Shown: piece after piece, positions 48,806-56,429 of the stretch
Layout: the number at the start of each line of letters is the position of its first letter
Numbering within the stretch: the stretch's first letter is position 1
From: Bog-473 sp963800725
GTDB taxonomy: Bacteria > Actinomycetota > Acidimicrobiia > Acidimicrobiales > RAAP-2
Length of the DNA stretch: 64,000 nucleotides
Reading direction: 5' to 3'
Assembly: GCA_963800725.1 (NCBI GenBank)
Contig: CAWDCE010000024.1
Coordinates: 17,800-81,799, forward strand
Notes under the pieces: model-generated
What the model was told of the DNA's origin: nothing
Databases searched by the model: none
What the model saw: only the letters and a program-made list of their open reading frames with translations
Program-made: the position numbers and the translations under genes

Positions 48806-50074
48806 GTGGGGGGATATCGGTTCGCGACGAAGCTGGCAGGTGGCTGGCGTTCGAGGAGCCAAGTCATTGCATCACGTTGGAGACGTCGAAGCCACGCGCT
48901 CACCCGCAGGTCGGTAGCCGTCCACACGATGGCATTGATCATGATGGGGGTGATTCTCCTATTGGCGAACGGAGCGAATGGGGTAGCTGGAGCGGCGTCA
49001 ACTACCAAGCCAAAGGTTGTCATCACCTCGTCCTCCGTCGCTCTTGCGGGCAAGTCACTCGTCGCCCCGGTGACCTTGAGCTGCAGTGGGGCGCCATGTG
49101 CTGGATCAATCCAGCTGAGCGGGACCGTGAAGTCCAAGAAGAAGGTAGGCAAGCGAACCGTCACGAAAGCTCTGTCTGTCGTCCTTGCGATCACCCCTTA
49201 CAAACTGGCCAAGGGAAAGAGCGCAACGTTTCACCTCACCCTCACGAAGACCGGGCGCCGTTCGCTGGCGCAAGCGAATGCGACATCACAACTTCGGGCG
49301 AAGCTCGTGGCCTCCGTCAAGGGCGGGGTGAGCGCCCAGAAGGCTTTGGTGGTGGGCGCAAACCAGTTTGTCGGCACGTACGCCCTGACGTTGACGCCCA
49401 ATTTCTGTGGACCCGCCGGGAACGGTTCGGGACAAGTGTTGTACGTCGATGGTAACACGATCACCGTTCCACAAGGTGGTCCTGGCGGCCCGTTCACCGG
49501 TGCAGCTTCCGCACAAGGTGCGGGCTATCACCTTGTTCTCGTGCAACCGCCGAACGAGATAGAAGACGACATCACGATCACGCTCAGCAATGGTGGTCAC
49601 GACATCATGGGCACCGGCCAGGTCAACTTGGAGGCTGGGAACAACGTTCCCTGCCCCATCTCTTTCACCGGGGTGCGGACGTCGACTTCGGTTCCGAGCT
49701 CTGCTCCAACGACGACCACGACTGTCCCGCCTGCGACGACAACCACCGCGGTTCCGCCACCACCGCCGGCAACCACGACGACGACCGCACCCGCGAGTGC
49801 GACATCGGTGGCTCCGTGTAATGCTCAGGCCATAACTGCGGCCGTCCAGTCCGCCACTCAGGCCCCCACAAGCCTCTCCTCCTTTGCTTGCTCGGGAAGT
49901 TTTGCCTACGCAGATGTGGTGATATCGCCCAGTCCAGGTCAGTCCGATGGAGCGGTCGAGATACTCATGGCCGAGGGCGGCGCCTGGCAGAGTGTCGGCG
50001 ATCCCGCCGCCTATTGCGCTTCGATGCCCGCGGTCATCTATCAAGCGGCTCAAGGTGCTGGGTACTGCATGTGA
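48806..50074 (+). CDS. Secreted hypothetical protein with Thr/Pro linker
   Basis: 422 residues. A long basic N-region precedes a signal helix (MALIMMGVILLLANGANGVA, cut near GAAS). An Ig-like or bacterial beta domain follows (VVITSSSVALAGKSLVAPVT, LSVVLAITPYKLAKGKSATF), then a cysteine-bearing domain (LTLTPNFCGPAGNGSGQVLY), a Thr/Pro-rich linker (TTTTTVPPATTTTAVPPPPP) and a C-terminal domain with four Cys (SVAPCNAQAITAAVQSAT, AAYCASMPAVIYQAAQGAG). GTG 48806 has GGGGAG 7 bases upstream, making it the best start; TTG 48800 is too close. Function unknown. Confidence 0.78.
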   Translation: MGGYRFATKLAGGWRSRSQVIASRWRRRSHALTRRSVAVHTMALIMMGVILLLANGANGVAGAASTTKPKVVITSSSVALAGKSLVAPVTLSCSGAPCAGSIQLSGTVKSKKKVGKRTVTKALSVVLAITPYKLAKGKSATFHLTLTKTGRRSLAQANATSQLRAKLVASVKGGVSAQKALVVGANQFVGTYALTLTPNFCGPAGNGSGQVLYVDGNTITVPQGGPGGPFTGAASAQGAGYHLVLVQPPNEIEDDITITLSNGGHDIMGTGQVNLEAGNNVPCPISFTGVRTSTSVPSSAPTTTTTVPPATTTTAVPPPPPATTTTTAPASATSVAPCNAQAITAAVQSATQAPTSLSSFACSGSFAYADVVISPSPGQSDGAVEILMAEGGAWQSVGDPAAYCASMPAVIYQAAQGAGYCM

Positions 50075-50238
50075 ACGCGACGGGGGTGCCCCGTCTTCAG
50101 CCGCCACGGCGCATCGCCACGCCTCGGTGCTCGCACGCGGGGCTTGACGCCACGAGCGCGGCGCGCTGCGGTGGCCCGAGCTGGGCGAGGGACGACGCGA
50201 CCAGAGATGGTGACGCGCCCGCTCGTATGCTCTCTTGC

Positions 50239-50925
50239 ATGGAACTCACGGCGGCGCAGGCCCGGGTACTCGGGTCATTGATCGAAAAGGCCCTCACGAC
50301 GCCCCAGCAGTACCCCCTCACGTTGGCGGCGTTGGTGTCGGCGTGCAACCAGTCGTCGAACCGCGATCCGGTCGTCTCCTTCGATGAAGAGACCGTGATG
50401 GATGCGCTCGATTCCCTCAAGGCGAAGCACCTCGTGCGTTTCGTCCTTCCCTCGAGCGGTCGTACCGCAGTGCGCTATCGGGCGGTGATCGATGAGGTCA
50501 TGGGTCTCGATGCGGCGCCCTGCGCGCTCTTCGCCGTATTGGTGCTGCGTGGGCCCCAGACTGTCGGCGAGCTGCGCATCCGCACCGAACGCATGGCGCA
50601 GTTCGACGGACTGGATGCGGTCGAGCATGAACTCGAGCGCCTGGCCGAGCTCGACGTGCCCCTGGCCGTCAATCTCGGCCGCCGGCCCGGACAAAAGGAA
50701 GGCCGGTGGGCGTGCCCGCTGGTGGAACCCGGTGAAGGGGAGCTGACCGGTCGATCGGCCGAGGGGGCGGACCGCTCGTTCGAGACCGGGGACGGTGAGG
50801 GCGCGGGAGCCATGTCCTCACCGGATCGCCTGGGCGTGCTCGAAGGCGAGGTGGCCCAGCTGCGCGCCGAGCTGAGTGGGCTGCGGCGCGACCTCGACCA
50901 GTTGCGGGTCAGCCTGGGCGAATAG
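50239..50925 (+). CDS. YceH/DUF480 family protein
   Basis: 228 residues: MELTAAQARVLGSLIEKALT, TPQQYPLTLAALVSACNQSS, DALDSLKAKHLVRFVLPSSG and LFAVLVLRGPQTVGELRIRT. DUF480 consists of two winged-helix units; function unknown. The C-terminus adds a short coiled coil (LGVLEGEVAQLRAELSGLRR). The TATGCT -10-like element sits 7 bases before ATG 50239, so the mRNA is probably leaderless. Confidence 0.92.
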   Translation: MELTAAQARVLGSLIEKALTTPQQYPLTLAALVSACNQSSNRDPVVSFDEETVMDALDSLKAKHLVRFVLPSSGRTAVRYRAVIDEVMGLDAAPCALFAVLVLRGPQTVGELRIRTERMAQFDGLDAVEHELERLAELDVPLAVNLGRRPGQKEGRWACPLVEPGEGELTGRSAEGADRSFETGDGEGAGAMSSPDRLGVLEGEVAQLRAELSGLRRDLDQLRVSLGE

Positions 50926-50956
50926 GGGATGTTGCGGGCACGTCGCCGTGCTCGAG

Positions 50957-51832
50957 TTAGCTGCGCTCAGCGGCCTTTCGGCATTCTTCGAGACCTTCGA
51001 AGGTGGACTCGACGTCATCGGCGCTAAAGCAGAAGAACAGGGCCGAGACGGCGTCGGCGCCAGCCTCTGCGTATTGCTCGACGAGTTCAGGGGTGAGGGC
51101 ATTGAAATAGGGGCAGACGGTGATTCGCAGGTCGTCCCGGCTGCGCCCGGCGGCTTCGAGGAACGGGTCGAGCCTGGCCAGACCTTCGGCCAATTCGGCC
51201 GGAGAGCGGTTAAAGGTGTGCCAGCCTTGGCTGATCCGGGCGGCCCGCCGCAGCGCGGCATCGGTCTCGCCGCCGACGTGGATGGGGGGATGGGGTTGCT
51301 GGATGGGCTTGGGGAACATCTCGCATTCAAGGAGGGTGTACGTCTCGCCCGTGAACGACGACGGGTTGTCGCACCACAAAGTGCGCAGCACCTCGACGTA
51401 TTCATCGGTGCGTCTCCCCCGACGCTCCCACGGGACATTGAGCGCGTCGAATTCCTCCTTCAGCCAACCGACGCCGATGCCGAGATCCACCCGACCGCCC
51501 GAGAGCCAATCCAACGTTGCGACCTCTTTGGCGGTATAGACAGGATTGCGCTGGGGCAGCAACAGCATGGCGGTCCCGAGCCGGACGGTGCTCGTGCGAG
51601 CGGCGAGATAGGTCAGCGTCACGATCGGCTCGAGCAGGCCCGAGCCCGAGGGGGCGGGGATTCGCCCGTCGGCTGCGTAGGGGTACGAACTCGCGTACTC
51701 CTCGAAGAGGACGACATGTTCGCCCACCCAAAGCGTCGAGATGCCCCGGTCCTCTGACTCGGCGGCCACCTTGTCTAAGAGCTCGGGGGTGGTCATGGGG
51801 TTGGCGGTCGGCATCCACAGGTCGAACTTCAC
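50957..51832 (-). CDS. LLM class F420-dependent oxidoreductase
   Basis: 291 residues, TIGR03619-like: MKFDLWMPTANPMTTPELLD, GISTLWVGEHVVLFEEYASS, LAARTSTVRLGTAMLLLPQR and LSGGRVDLGIGVGWLKEEFD. A TIM barrel binding F420 or FMN; F420 is inferred from the subfamily. GTG start one base after the TetR stop, so third gene of the P450-TetR-LLM operon, suggesting joint oxidation of one substrate. Confidence 0.9.
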   Translation of the reverse strand: MKFDLWMPTANPMTTPELLDKVAAESEDRGISTLWVGEHVVLFEEYASSYPYAADGRIPAPSGSGLLEPIVTLTYLAARTSTVRLGTAMLLLPQRNPVYTAKEVATLDWLSGGRVDLGIGVGWLKEEFDALNVPWERRGRRTDEYVEVLRTLWCDNPSSFTGETYTLLECEMFPKPIQQPHPPIHVGGETDAALRRAARISQGWHTFNRSPAELAEGLARLDPFLEAAGRSRDDLRITVCPYFNALTPELVEQYAEAGADAVSALFFCFSADDVESTFEGLEECRKAAERS

Positions 51833-51833
51833 T

Positions 51834-52457
51834 TCAAGCTCCTAGTCCGTGCATCACGAAGGTCACAATTTCTTCGGTCGCGACCTCGACGGGGATGGGG
51901 TCAGGTTCCCCGGCGCGCACCGAGAGCGCCCCGTAGATCTGCTGGCCGATCAGCACCACCGCGCGCGACGGTTCAATGCGTGGATCGAAGGCGCCGCTGT
52001 CCATTCCCGCAGACACCACATCTTCGAGAAGTCGGATCATGTCGAGCCCGATCATCATGAGGGTGCCCCCGACCGCGGCCGACCCGGCCGCGTTGGCGGT
52101 GGCCTGGGTGGCCATGGCGAGGCGGAAGAAGGCCGGGCTCTCGTCGATGCGCTCGAGCAGGGCGCGGATCAAGCCGCGCAGGCGTTCGGCGGGTGACGCC
52201 CCATCTTCGAGCCTAACGACGATCGAGTCCTTGAGCTGGTCGTACATGGACTGCACGCAGGCCTGGAGCAGCTCGTCACGACTGGAGAAATAGACATACA
52301 CGGTGGATCGGGCCACGCCTGATTGCGTGGCGATCTCATCCATCGAGACTTCGGTGGTGCCCCGCTCCCCGAAGAGGCGGCGCGAGGTTTCAATGATCTG
52401 ATCTCGGCGGAAGTCCCGGATGACCTCTTTGAGTGCATCGGGCGCTCGACGCGCCAC
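51834..52457 (-). CDS. TetR family transcriptional regulator
   Basis: 207 residues. N-terminal HTH: RRDQIIETSRRLFGERGTTE, VSMDEIATQSGVARSTVYVY and FSSRDELLQACVQSM. The C-terminal ligand domain contains RLRGLIRALLERIDESPAFF. It lies between the P450 and LLM genes on the same strand and probably binds the 23-bp palindrome at 53743-53765 to repress the operon until a ligand is present. Confidence 0.9.
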   Translation of the reverse strand: MARRAPDALKEVIRDFRRDQIIETSRRLFGERGTTEVSMDEIATQSGVARSTVYVYFSSRDELLQACVQSMYDQLKDSIVVRLEDGASPAERLRGLIRALLERIDESPAFFRLAMATQATANAAGSAAVGGTLMMIGLDMIRLLEDVVSAGMDSGAFDPRIEPSRAVVLIGQQIYGALSVRAGEPDPIPVEVATEEIVTFVMHGLGA

Positions 52458-52483
52458 GGCGGTGCCCGCCTACCTTCGTTCGG

Positions 52484-53722
52484 TCATGCGTAGCGCCGAG
52501 CGCCCGGGGTGAAGGCGACGGGCAGATGCTTGACCCCGTTGATGAACCGAGACTGCAGTCTTTGCACGTCCCCATCTTGGTGGATGTCGGGCATGCGGTC
52601 GAGCAAGTGCTCGAACATCACCCTGATCTCCATGCGCGCGAGATTCGCACCGAGGCAGAAGTGTGGCCCCCCGCCACCGAAGGCGATGTGGGGATTGGGG
52701 TCGCGCCCGATGTCGAAGACGTCGGGGTCCGCAAAGATGTCCTCATCGCGGTTCCCCGAGGCGTGGTAGAAGACGACCTTGTCGCCGGCCTTGATGGTGG
52801 TGCCGCTCAGTTCGGCGTCGACCGTGGCCTGGCGCCGGAAGTTCATGACCGGGGTCACGAACCGCAACATCTCTTCGACGGCGCTCGGGAGCAGGCTTCG
52901 GTCAGCCACCAGACGCTGCCACTGGTCGGGGTGCAAGAAGAAGGCGTGCATCGCCCCGGACATCAGGTTGCGCGTGGTCTCGTTACCCGCCACCGTCAAG
53001 AGCAAGAAGAACAACTCGAGCTCCATCTCGCTCAGCTGCTCGCCGTCCACCTCGACGGTGGTCAGTGCGCTCATCAGGTCAGTGTGTGGGTCGAGCCGCT
53101 TTTTCGCGAAGAGCTCCGCGGCATAGGCGTAGAGCTCCATGGCCGCCGTCATGGCTTCTTCGGCCGTCAACTGGTACTCGGGATCCTCGCCGCCGACCAT
53201 CCGGTTGGACCAGTCGAACATCTTGTGCCGATCGTCATGGGGCACGCCGAGGAGCTCGGCGATGACCTGGAGCGGGAGCTCGGCGGAAAGGTCGGTGACA
53301 AAATCTGCCTGCCCGCTCTCGATCACCTGGTCGATGATCTGGTCGGCCGAGCGGTGGATGTTCGCTTCGAGGTCACGGACCATGCGTGGTGTGAAGCCCT
53401 TGTTGACCAGGCGCCGATAGCGGGTGTGCAGCGGCGGGTCCATGTTGAGCATCATCAGGCTCTGCTGCGCGATCTCATCATCTTCGAGCTCGAAGGGCAT
53501 GGTGCCCCTGGTGGCCGAGCTGAACCGTTCGAAGTCCCGATTGACGGTGACGCAGTCGTTGTACTTGGTGACAGCCCAGTATCCGGGCCCATCGGATTCT
53601 TCCTGCCAGTGCACCGGGTCGTTCTTGCGCAGATAGGCGAGCCAGGCGTGGGGGACGGCCGGGACGAATGACTTTGAGTCAGCCAGGTCGACCGGGGTCA
53701 GGTCAGCAATGGTATCGGTCAC
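52484..53722 (-). CDS. Cytochrome P450
   Basis: 412-residue soluble bacterial P450, nearest in character to actinobacterial CYP124/125/142-like enzymes acting on lipids or sterols. I-helix LLTVAGNETTRNLMSGAMHA (oxygen-binding AGNETT at 245-250), ExxR in AVEEMLRFVTPVMNFRRQAT (E284-R287) and the heme loop HIAFGGGGPHFCLGANLARM with heme-ligand Cys356. It needs ferredoxin and reductase partners not present nearby. First gene of the P450-TetR-LLM operon; AAGAGGAGC precedes the ATG. Confidence 0.95.
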   Translation of the reverse strand: MTDTIADLTPVDLADSKSFVPAVPHAWLAYLRKNDPVHWQEESDGPGYWAVTKYNDCVTVNRDFERFSSATRGTMPFELEDDEIAQQSLMMLNMDPPLHTRYRRLVNKGFTPRMVRDLEANIHRSADQIIDQVIESGQADFVTDLSAELPLQVIAELLGVPHDDRHKMFDWSNRMVGGEDPEYQLTAEEAMTAAMELYAYAAELFAKKRLDPHTDLMSALTTVEVDGEQLSEMELELFFLLLTVAGNETTRNLMSGAMHAFFLHPDQWQRLVADRSLLPSAVEEMLRFVTPVMNFRRQATVDAELSGTTIKAGDKVVFYHASGNRDEDIFADPDVFDIGRDPNPHIAFGGGGPHFCLGANLARMEIRVMFEHLLDRMPDIHQDGDVQRLQSRFINGVKHLPVAFTPGARRYA

Positions 53723-53742
53723 GTTCGGACAGCTCCTCTTAG

Positions 53743-53765
53743 GTATCGGACACGATGTCCGATAC
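53743..53765 (-). promoter_or_regulatory. 23-bp palindromic operator of the P450 operon
   Basis: GTATCGGACA (53743-53752), CGA, TGTCCGATAC (53756-53765): a perfect 10-3-10 inverted repeat ending 20 bases before the P450 start codon. Position and symmetry match a TetR-type operator; the TetR gene of the same operon is the obvious binder. Binding there would block initiation. Confidence 0.75.
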
Positions 53766-53850
53766 TTTGGATGTTACGTCCACCGGGGTGGGGCGTCAAA
53801 CATTGCGAAGGCGGGGGAGGGGAGACGGCGGGGGTGCCCGAGCGGGCGGG

Positions 53851-54255
53851 TCAGCCGTCTTTTCGGGCGGGCCCGGGCGGTGGTGCGTCTCCCTCGTCCG
53901 GGCGGGCGGACGGCCAGACCACGATTGATTTTGTCGGGTCGTCTGGATCCAAGAGCACCTGCATCCGTTCGCCGGCGTCGGGGGGCTCCCCGGGCGCTTC
54001 GGCGGAGATGACGGGCTCGTTCTTGTTGGGTGAGAAGACCTCTTGGAGACCGAGGGCAACTCCGGTGGCCAGGCCCCCGATAGCCGAACGCCGGCGCCAC
54101 CCGTCGAAGCGACTGGGTGCGACCGTTGCGTCGTCCAACGCCTCGTCGGCCAGTTCGTCGGGGGCCTGCGCATCGGGCGAAGCGTGGTCGTCGATCATTC
54201 CCGCGGTGCGCTCGTGGTCCGAGGGTTCGACTGCGTCGTTTGGTTCGATGTCCAC
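53851..54255 (-). CDS. Hypothetical protein with hydrophobic segment
   Basis: 134 residues from GTG 54255 (DIEPNDAVEPSDHERTAGMI): an acidic N-terminus, a short hydrophobic stretch WRRRSAIGGLATGVALGLQE, then VFSPNKNEPVISAEAPGEPP and DPDDPTKSIVVWPSARPDEG. Resembles conserved actinobacterial proteins of about this length without known function. The frame is open far upstream, but the DinB-like gene occupies that space. It lies 34 bases after that gene on the same strand. Confidence 0.7.
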   Translation of the reverse strand: MDIEPNDAVEPSDHERTAGMIDDHASPDAQAPDELADEALDDATVAPSRFDGWRRRSAIGGLATGVALGLQEVFSPNKNEPVISAEAPGEPPDAGERMQVLLDPDDPTKSIVVWPSARPDEGDAPPPGPARKDG

Positions 54256-54289
54256 ATGATCGCAGCAATTGCGGCCCGTGACGAGCAGT

Positions 54290-54814
54290 TCAGCTGGTGT
54301 GCGCCGATCGCTGCACGTCGTAGAGGTGGTGCTTGATCTCATGGGCGTTGCGCTGCACCAGGTCGAACGTGTCGATCGCCCGGGCTTCGGGATGCGACGT
54401 GGCGACATTACGCGGCGCCCCGAGCGCGGCGGTGCGCCAGGTGGCGAAGGCATCGCCAATGGCGACGACGGCGACAAGTGGGGACAGTTGGTCATAGGAG
54501 CGGCTGTCGGCAACTTTGCCTTCGTCCCATGCCGGAACTCCGCATCCTGGATCGAGGCTGAGGGTCCAGAATCGCTCGGCCCCGAAGCGCAAGACGTCGA
54601 CACTGTGCCAGACGTAGCTATTGGCCGACCACAATCCCTCCGCCACCGGCACGAGAGGATCGACCGCCTCGAGGGCATCTTCGAAGGCGGCGATGTCGCG
54701 CCCGCACTGCTCGACGAGCGTTTCGATATTTCGTTGTTCCCAGTCGAAGCCGCACTCGCCACAGACCCCACTTTGGGCTTCCCAGGCCATGAACCGGTCA
54801 GGGGATTCACTCAT
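54290..54814 (-). CDS. DinB-like protein with CxxC start
   Basis: 174 residues from MSESPDRFMAWEAQSGVCGE: a CxxC knuckle (VCGECGFDW) then a four-helix bundle with His ligands in NSYVWHSVDVLRFGAERFWT and RNAHEIKHHLYDVQRS, typical of DinB/YfiT metal-binding proteins that act as thiol-dependent enzymes. ATG overlaps the stop of the upstream 85-residue gene (ATGA). The three-gene set 53851-55068 looks like one operon. Confidence 0.8.
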   Translation of the reverse strand: MSESPDRFMAWEAQSGVCGECGFDWEQRNIETLVEQCGRDIAAFEDALEAVDPLVPVAEGLWSANSYVWHSVDVLRFGAERFWTLSLDPGCGVPAWDEGKVADSRSYDQLSPLVAVVAIGDAFATWRTAALGAPRNVATSHPEARAIDTFDLVQRNAHEIKHHLYDVQRSAHTS

Positions 54815-55068
54815 CGCTCTCGCCGCCCGTAACTGCCGAGATGCCAATGCGAACAGATCTCGCATTGGTAGACATTGAGCTCGACCCCCGAATCGACGCG
54901 TCGTTCGTCGGCGACACTGAGTGCTTCACCCTGTGATCGGTAGGCCGATTTCGGTTGCCCGTCGGCCCGCCAGTGGGTGCCCGGTGAAACCCTGGTCGCG
55001 CTGGACGACGGGTACGGCTCGGCTTTGATGCGACGGCCGCCGCGGCGGGGTGCGTTTCGCCGGGCCAT
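54811..55068 (-). CDS. Small zinc-ribbon-like protein (85 residues)
   Basis: MARRNAPRRGGRRIKAEPYP, a basic N-terminus, then SAYRSQGEALSVADERRVDS, GVELNVYQCEICSHWHLGS with CxxC and a His-x-His, and the C-terminal YGRRER. This matches, from memory, a short actinobacterial family in which a zinc-like knuckle ends the protein. Basic residues suggest nucleic-acid binding, unproven. Four-base overlap with the next gene. Confidence 0.78.
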   Translation of the reverse strand: MARRNAPRRGGRRIKAEPYPSSSATRVSPGTHWRADGQPKSAYRSQGEALSVADERRVDSGVELNVYQCEICSHWHLGSYGRRER

Positions 55069-55533
55069 CTCCCCATTTTGCCTGGGATCGCCAGGCGCGC
55101 CCGACGGCGGTCATTGGTTTCACGAAAGGCTGCCCGCCTTCCTCGACGCCTGCCTCGATCCGACGGAGGGGGAACAGGGTCGAACGTGGCGCGTCGAGGA
55201 CAAAAGTGAGATTAATGGGTAGAGCTAGCCAAGTCGACTCTTTCGATAGGAAGCGCCATTGAATCTTTGTGGTCCGAGTGGCCCAGCGCCGGGCGCGCTC
55301 GAAGCGCGCGTCAGGCACCAACATGATGGGTCAGAGTCAATCAAACGTTTGTTGAGCTGGGCATTTCAGGAGCTTCGCCCTGATGACGGCCCCTGAACTC
55401 TCCTAGGTTTTGGCAACGCAGACTTTATTGATTGTAGGGATTTTGGCCCAATGCAAGGCTAGTTGTTTGCCACGGAACACAGGAAATGTGCGCCCGGATG
55501 GCAAAAAGAGTGTCGTTATGACACTATGGAGTC
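55069..55533. other. AT-richer regulatory region upstream of lsr2
   Basis: 465 bases. The first half is GC-rich and has the stem GCGCGC-TCGAA-GCGCGC near 55300. The second half (about 55330-55530) is clearly AT-richer than the rest of the window (TTTATTGATTGTAGGG, AATGCAAGGCTAGTTG) and includes GTGTC-GTTAT-GACAC just before the lsr2 start. Lsr2 prefers AT-rich DNA, so self-regulation is likely. No gene seen. Confidence 0.5.
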
Positions 55534-55881
55534 ATGGCAAAAACGGTGATAGTTAAACTAACGGACGATATCGATGGTGGTGACGCCGACGAAACTGTTC
55601 AATTTGCGTTGGACGGTAAGTCCTATGAGATCGATGTGAACGCTAAGAATGCGGCCCAGTTGCGTGCGGCCGTTAAGCCCTTTATCGACAAGGGGCGGCC
55701 GAGCGCCAGCGTGGCCAAGGCACGGTCCGCCCGTTCTGGTGCCGCACCGGCCGAGAAGACATTGTTCTCCCAACTGAGTGACGATGAAAAGAAACGATTT
55801 CGAGTTTGGGCCGACATGGCCACCGCCCGTCGCATTAGCGACAGTCGGGTAAACAGCTGGGTTGCAGCCGGAAAACCCTAG
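55534..55881 (+). CDS. lsr2: Lsr2 nucleoid-associated protein
   Basis: 115 residues. The N-terminal dimer/oligomer domain MAKTVIVKLTDDIDGGDADE then TVQFALDGKSYEIDVNAKNA matches Lsr2, and a linker leads to the C-terminal DNA-binding helices FRVWADMATARRISDSRVNS. Lsr2 is the actinobacterial H-NS analogue that silences AT-rich genes by binding the minor groove. The usual RGR AT-hook before the last helix is here TARRIS, so the hook is altered. It lies next to its own AT-rich upstream region. Confidence 0.92.
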   Translation: MAKTVIVKLTDDIDGGDADETVQFALDGKSYEIDVNAKNAAQLRAAVKPFIDKGRPSASVAKARSARSGAAPAEKTLFSQLSDDEKKRFRVWADMATARRISDSRVNSWVAAGKP

Positions 55882-56022
55882 CCACACGGGTATTTGTGCC
55901 GTTATCGGCGTGATGGCCGCGGCCACCGCACTATCGGTGTGCCCATAGGCCATGTCGTCGCGAAAGCGAACAGGGAAATGGCACTTCGGGGAAATTTACG
56001 CTCCGAACATGCCGTTTTCTTA

Positions 56023-56412
56023 CTAAGCCAGACTTAGCAGCCCGTAGGTATTGCAAAGACCAAGCCCTTCGATGATGACGAAGGCGGCGATGATGGTGCC
56101 GATCACTGGAATGCGCCACTTTGGTCCGCTCCTGGCCATTGCTGGGGGCATGTACCACTCGGGCAGGGTCAGCGCGAACTGGGCGAGATGCTGGCTAATT
56201 GGCACGGCGTCGTCGCTGAGCGGGAGCGAGGGGTCGGCGGCCAGGGCGAGTTGGGTGAGTTCGGCTTCGCTCAGGGGCGCCAGTTCGGCCTCGTCTCCGT
56301 CGGCCACGTGCGCGCTTGCCCTGTCCACCTGATTGATCACGATCGAATCCGATCCGCTCGATGTTGCGTCTTTGCAGCGTACCGGCACCGGAGTACTGAT
56401 CACCCGCGCCAC
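56023..56412 (-). CDS. Single-pass membrane protein
   Basis: 129-codon frame. An acidic N-terminal part (AELAPLSEAELTQLALAADP) leads to SQHLAQFALTLPEWYMPPAM and a C-terminal helix WRIPVIGTIIAAFVIIEGLG, ending CNTYGLLSLA. One transmembrane segment near the C-terminus (tail-anchor-like). Not recognised. The start is uncertain; several GTGs exist in the first 40 codons. Confidence 0.65.
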   Translation of the reverse strand: MARVISTPVPVRCKDATSSGSDSIVINQVDRASAHVADGDEAELAPLSEAELTQLALAADPSLPLSDDAVPISQHLAQFALTLPEWYMPPAMARSGPKWRIPVIGTIIAAFVIIEGLGLCNTYGLLSLA

Positions 56413-56429
56413 CGTGGGTTGTGGTCGCC

